Origin: Streptomyces globisporus
GTDB lineage: Bacteria; Actinomycetota; Actinomycetes; Streptomycetales; Streptomycetaceae
Direction: 5' to 3'
NCBI GenBank assembly: GCA_014649555.1
Contig: BMTG01000006.1
Coordinates: forward strand, 62,001-126,000
Length of the DNA stretch: 64,000 nt
Made by a program: the position numbers and the translations under genes
Shown: positions 61,883 through 64,000 of the stretch, piece after piece
Layout of the letters: each line of letters opens with the position of its first letter
How positions within the stretch are numbered: position 1 is the stretch's first letter
The notes under the pieces: generated by a model
Databases searched by the model: none
What the model was told of the DNA's origin: nothing
What the model saw: only the letters and a program-made list of their open reading frames with translations

Positions 61883-62941
61883 ATGATCACCACCGCAGTG
61901 GAGCGCCCCGTGCCGGACGGGGTGACGGACACCCGTCGGCGCAGGGCCGTGGGACTGGTCGTCCTCACGGTGGCCCTGCTGGTCGCGGCGACGGTGTCCC
62001 TGGCCGTCGGGGCGCGCGCGTTGAGCCCCGCCGAGGTCTGGCACGGGCTGTTCGCGGAGCCCCAGCCCGACCAGAAGCTCACCGAGATCCGGCTCATCGT
62101 CCAGACCGTGCGCGTGCCCCGGACGGTTCTCGCGATCGTGGCGGGCCTGGCCCTGGGGGTCGGCGGGGCGCTGATCCAGGGGTACACCCGTAACCCCATC
62201 GCCGACACCGGACTGCTGGGGGTGAACGCCGGGGCCTCCTTCGCCGTGGTGTCGGTCATCGCCGTGTTCGGGTTCACCGACCCGTTCCAGTACGTCTGGT
62301 TCGCCTTCGTCGGCGCGGGTCTCGCCGGTGTCGTCGTCTTCGGCCTGGCCAGTATCGGCAGGGGCGCGGGCAACCCGCTGACCCTCGCCCTGGCCGGGCA
62401 GGGCGTCACCGTGTTCCTCGCGGCGATGACCGCGGCGGTGGCGCTCTCCGACAAGGAGTCGCTGAACGCGCTGCGGTTCTGGAACGCGGGCTCCGTCGCC
62501 GGGGTCCGCTTCGACGTCATCTGGCCGGTGACCGGGTTCATCGCCGTCGGACTGGTCCTGGCGCTGATCACGCTGCCCGCCCTCAACCTGCTCAACCTGG
62601 GCGACGACGTGGCGCGGGCGCTGGGAGTGAACATCGCGGCGAGCCGGACCCTCGGCATCGTCGCCGTCACCCTGCTGGCCGGGCCCGCCACCGCCGCCTG
62701 CGGCCCCATCGCCTTCCTCGGGCTCATGGTGGCCCATGTGGCCCGCTATCTGACCGGCCCCGACTACCGCTGGCTGGTGCCGTACGCAGGTCTCCTCGGG
62801 GCCGGGGTCCTGCTGGTCTGCGACATCGTGGGCCGGGTGGTCGTGCGGCCCGGCGAGCTGGAAGCGGGTGTCGTGGTCGCTCTCCTCGGGGCCCCCTTCT
62901 TCGCGGTCCTGGTGTGGCGAGGGAAGTTCAAGAGCGCATGA
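61883..62941 (+). CDS. FecCD-family siderophore ABC permease, first subunit
   Basis: 352 residues, about nine membrane helices. VRVPRTVLAIVAGLALGVGG, ALIQGYTRNPIADTGLLGVN and GPIAFLGLMVAHVARYLTGP are FecCD hallmarks, the last being the EAA-like contact with the ATPase. It imports a ferric siderophore with the second permease. ATG 61883; the stop overlaps one possible start of the next gene. Confidence 0.95.
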   Translation: MITTAVERPVPDGVTDTRRRRAVGLVVLTVALLVAATVSLAVGARALSPAEVWHGLFAEPQPDQKLTEIRLIVQTVRVPRTVLAIVAGLALGVGGALIQGYTRNPIADTGLLGVNAGASFAVVSVIAVFGFTDPFQYVWFAFVGAGLAGVVVFGLASIGRGAGNPLTLALAGQGVTVFLAAMTAAVALSDKESLNALRFWNAGSVAGVRFDVIWPVTGFIAVGLVLALITLPALNLLNLGDDVARALGVNIAASRTLGIVAVTLLAGPATAACGPIAFLGLMVAHVARYLTGPDYRWLVPYAGLLGAGVLLVCDIVGRVVVRPGELEAGVVVALLGAPFFAVLVWRGKFKSA

Positions 62942-62962
62942 GGAAAGTTCAGGAGCGCATGA
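62922..62962 (+). repeat. Imperfect tandem duplication at the permease junction
   Basis: ggaagttcaagagcgcatga (62922-62941) is followed by a 21-base near-copy (62942-62962). The duplication provides the second permease with two in-frame ATG codons, 62938 and 62959. Confidence 0.85.
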
Positions 62963-64000
62963 ACGGGACCGAAGTGGCCGGTGCGGCCGGTGGGGCCGAA
63001 GTGAAGGCGTCGATGCCGCCCGGTGTGCGGCTCGGCCGGGTGTCGTTCGTCTGGCGGCCCTGGCTCGTGCTGGTCACCCTGGTGCTCGCGGCGGCGGCCT
63101 TCCTGATCTTCTGCCTCTCCATCGGCGTCGGCGACTTCCCCATCGGTCTCTCCCGGGTGATCGCCACCATCCTCGGCCGGGGTGAACAGGTCGACGAGTT
63201 CGTCATCATGGACCTCCGCATGCCCCGGGCCCTGGCCGGTCTCGTGGTGGGCATCGCCCTGGGCGTCTCCGGGGCGATCACCCAGTCCGTGGCGCGGAAC
63301 CCGCTCGCCAGCCCGGACATCCTCGGGATCACCGCCGGGGCCGGTGCCGTCGCGGTGTTCCTGGTGACGGCTACGGGCGGGACCGCGGCGGCGATCACCG
63401 GCTCGGTCGGGCTGCCCGCCGCCGCCCTGCTCGGCGGTCTCGGTACGGGGCTGCTGGTCTACTTCCTCGCCTGGCGGCGCGGCGTCGACGGCTTCCGGCT
63501 CATCCTCATCGGCATCTCGGTGACCGCTGTGATGCAGGCGATCACGACCTGGCTGCTTGTCTCGGCCGACATCCGCGACGTGGCGCGCGCCCAGGTGTGG
63601 CTGGTCGGCTCGCTGGACAACCGGTCCTGGGACGAGGTCGAGGTGGCGTTCTGGGCCACGCTCGTCCTGCTGGCCGTCGTGGCCACCGTGGCCTTCCCGT
63701 TCAAATCGATGCACCTCGGCGACGACGTCGCCGCCGGCCTGGGTGTCCGGTTCGGCCGGGTGCGGGCCGTCCTGCTGCTCTGCGCGGTCCTGCTGGCCGC
63801 CGTGGGGGTGAGCGCGGCGGGGCCGGTCCCGTTCGTCGCGCTGGTGGCCCCGCAGGTGGCGATGCGTCTGGCGCGGTGGCCGACGCCTCCGTTGATCGCC
63901 TCCGGCATGGTGGGCGCGCTGCTGCTGATCGGCTCCGATCTGATCGCCCGCGCGGCGCTGCCGATCGGTCTGCCGGTGGGCGTGGTCACCGCCGTGATCG
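62938..64000 (+). CDS. FecCD-family siderophore ABC permease, second subunit (3' end outside window)
   Basis: 354 codons visible, open to the window end. MDLRMPRALAGLVVGIALGV, SGAITQSVARNPLASPDILG and GPVPFVALVAPQVAMRL are FecCD signatures. ATG 62938 overlaps the previous stop (ATGA); ATG 62959 follows an AGGAG only three bases away, so the upstream start is slightly preferred. The ATPase and binding protein are expected downstream, outside the window. Confidence 0.93.
   Translation, partial: MRKVQERMNGTEVAGAAGGAEVKASMPPGVRLGRVSFVWRPWLVLVTLVLAAAAFLIFCLSIGVGDFPIGLSRVIATILGRGEQVDEFVIMDLRMPRALAGLVVGIALGVSGAITQSVARNPLASPDILGITAGAGAVAVFLVTATGGTAAAITGSVGLPAAALLGGLGTGLLVYFLAWRRGVDGFRLILIGISVTAVMQAITTWLLVSADIRDVARAQVWLVGSLDNRSWDEVEVAFWATLVLLAVVATVAFPFKSMHLGDDVAAGLGVRFGRVRAVLLLCAVLLAAVGVSAAGPVPFVALVAPQVAMRLARWPTPPLIASGMVGALLLIGSDLIARAALPIGLPVGVVTAVI

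Overview
The window is chromosomal DNA of a streptomycete. It is very GC-rich with strong third-position G/C bias, most starts are ATG or GTG, operons are joined by ATGA/GTGA overlaps, and it carries hallmark actinobacterial genes (Gvp OAFGYZJLSK order, a SigB/F/G-type sigma factor, DnaE2 with an ImuB-like partner, an F420-type LLM enzyme). No tRNA, rRNA, CRISPR array or intact insertion sequence is visible.

Layout. 1-7.4 kb: end of an MFS exporter, a PfkB sugar kinase, then a compact fatty-acyl operon (KAS III, KAS II, acyl-CoA oxidase-like flavoenzyme, stand-alone ACP, second KAS II). The gene set resembles the lipid-starter genes of calcium-dependent antibiotic (fabH4/fabF3/hxcO/ACP), and the KAS III gene carries a TTA codon. 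7.6-13.5 kb: PRC-barrel/DUF2382 stress protein, CbiZ-like cobinamide amidohydrolase, TAT-exported sulfite-oxidase-fold enzyme, metX and metY. 13.7-17.2 kb: a carnitine-to-betaine operon (thioesterase, carnitine dehydrogenase, BKACE) behind an XRE-TetR two-headed regulator. 17.3-21.6 kb: SigB/F/G sigma factor, GNAT, PP2C phosphatase, TetR. 21.6-28.3 kb: SDR, zinc alcohol dehydrogenase, an ABC-F antibiotic-resistance ATPase preceded by a WblC-like promoter and a 10-residue leader peptide, Nudix hydrolase, DhaKLM.

28.3-32.5 kb is a decaying zone: a region-2-only ECF sigma factor, a truncated DUF4394 secreted protein, and a SUKH-4/MFS chimeric scar, with an intact hydrolase and a DUF4267-type membrane protein between them. 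32.4-38.2 kb: VOC, DinB, F420 LLM, SRPBCC, phytoene-desaturase-like and SDR genes. 38.3-44.3 kb: Asp23 protein and a complete gas-vesicle operon in the Streptomyces order gvpOAFGYZJLSK, in which a TAG codon separates GvpY from its charged tail. 44.6-49.1 kb: dnaE2-imuB mutasome genes. 49.1-50.6 kb: a frameshifted phosphotransferase and a deletion scar joining a MarR/GbsR-type 3' end to an ABC-2 permease 3' end.

50.6-59.3 kb: a membrane glycosyltransferase-like protein, cytochrome-b/sulfite-oxidase fusion, membrane protein, methyltransferase, DUF2064 and GT2 glycosyltransferases, a two-component system and an NAD-dependent epimerase; this looks like a surface glycoconjugate plus redox unit. 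59.5-64 kb: a protein with two HTH-like repeats, then an iron-box-controlled ornithine/lysine N-hydroxylase and two FecCD siderophore permeases, the second cut by the window edge.
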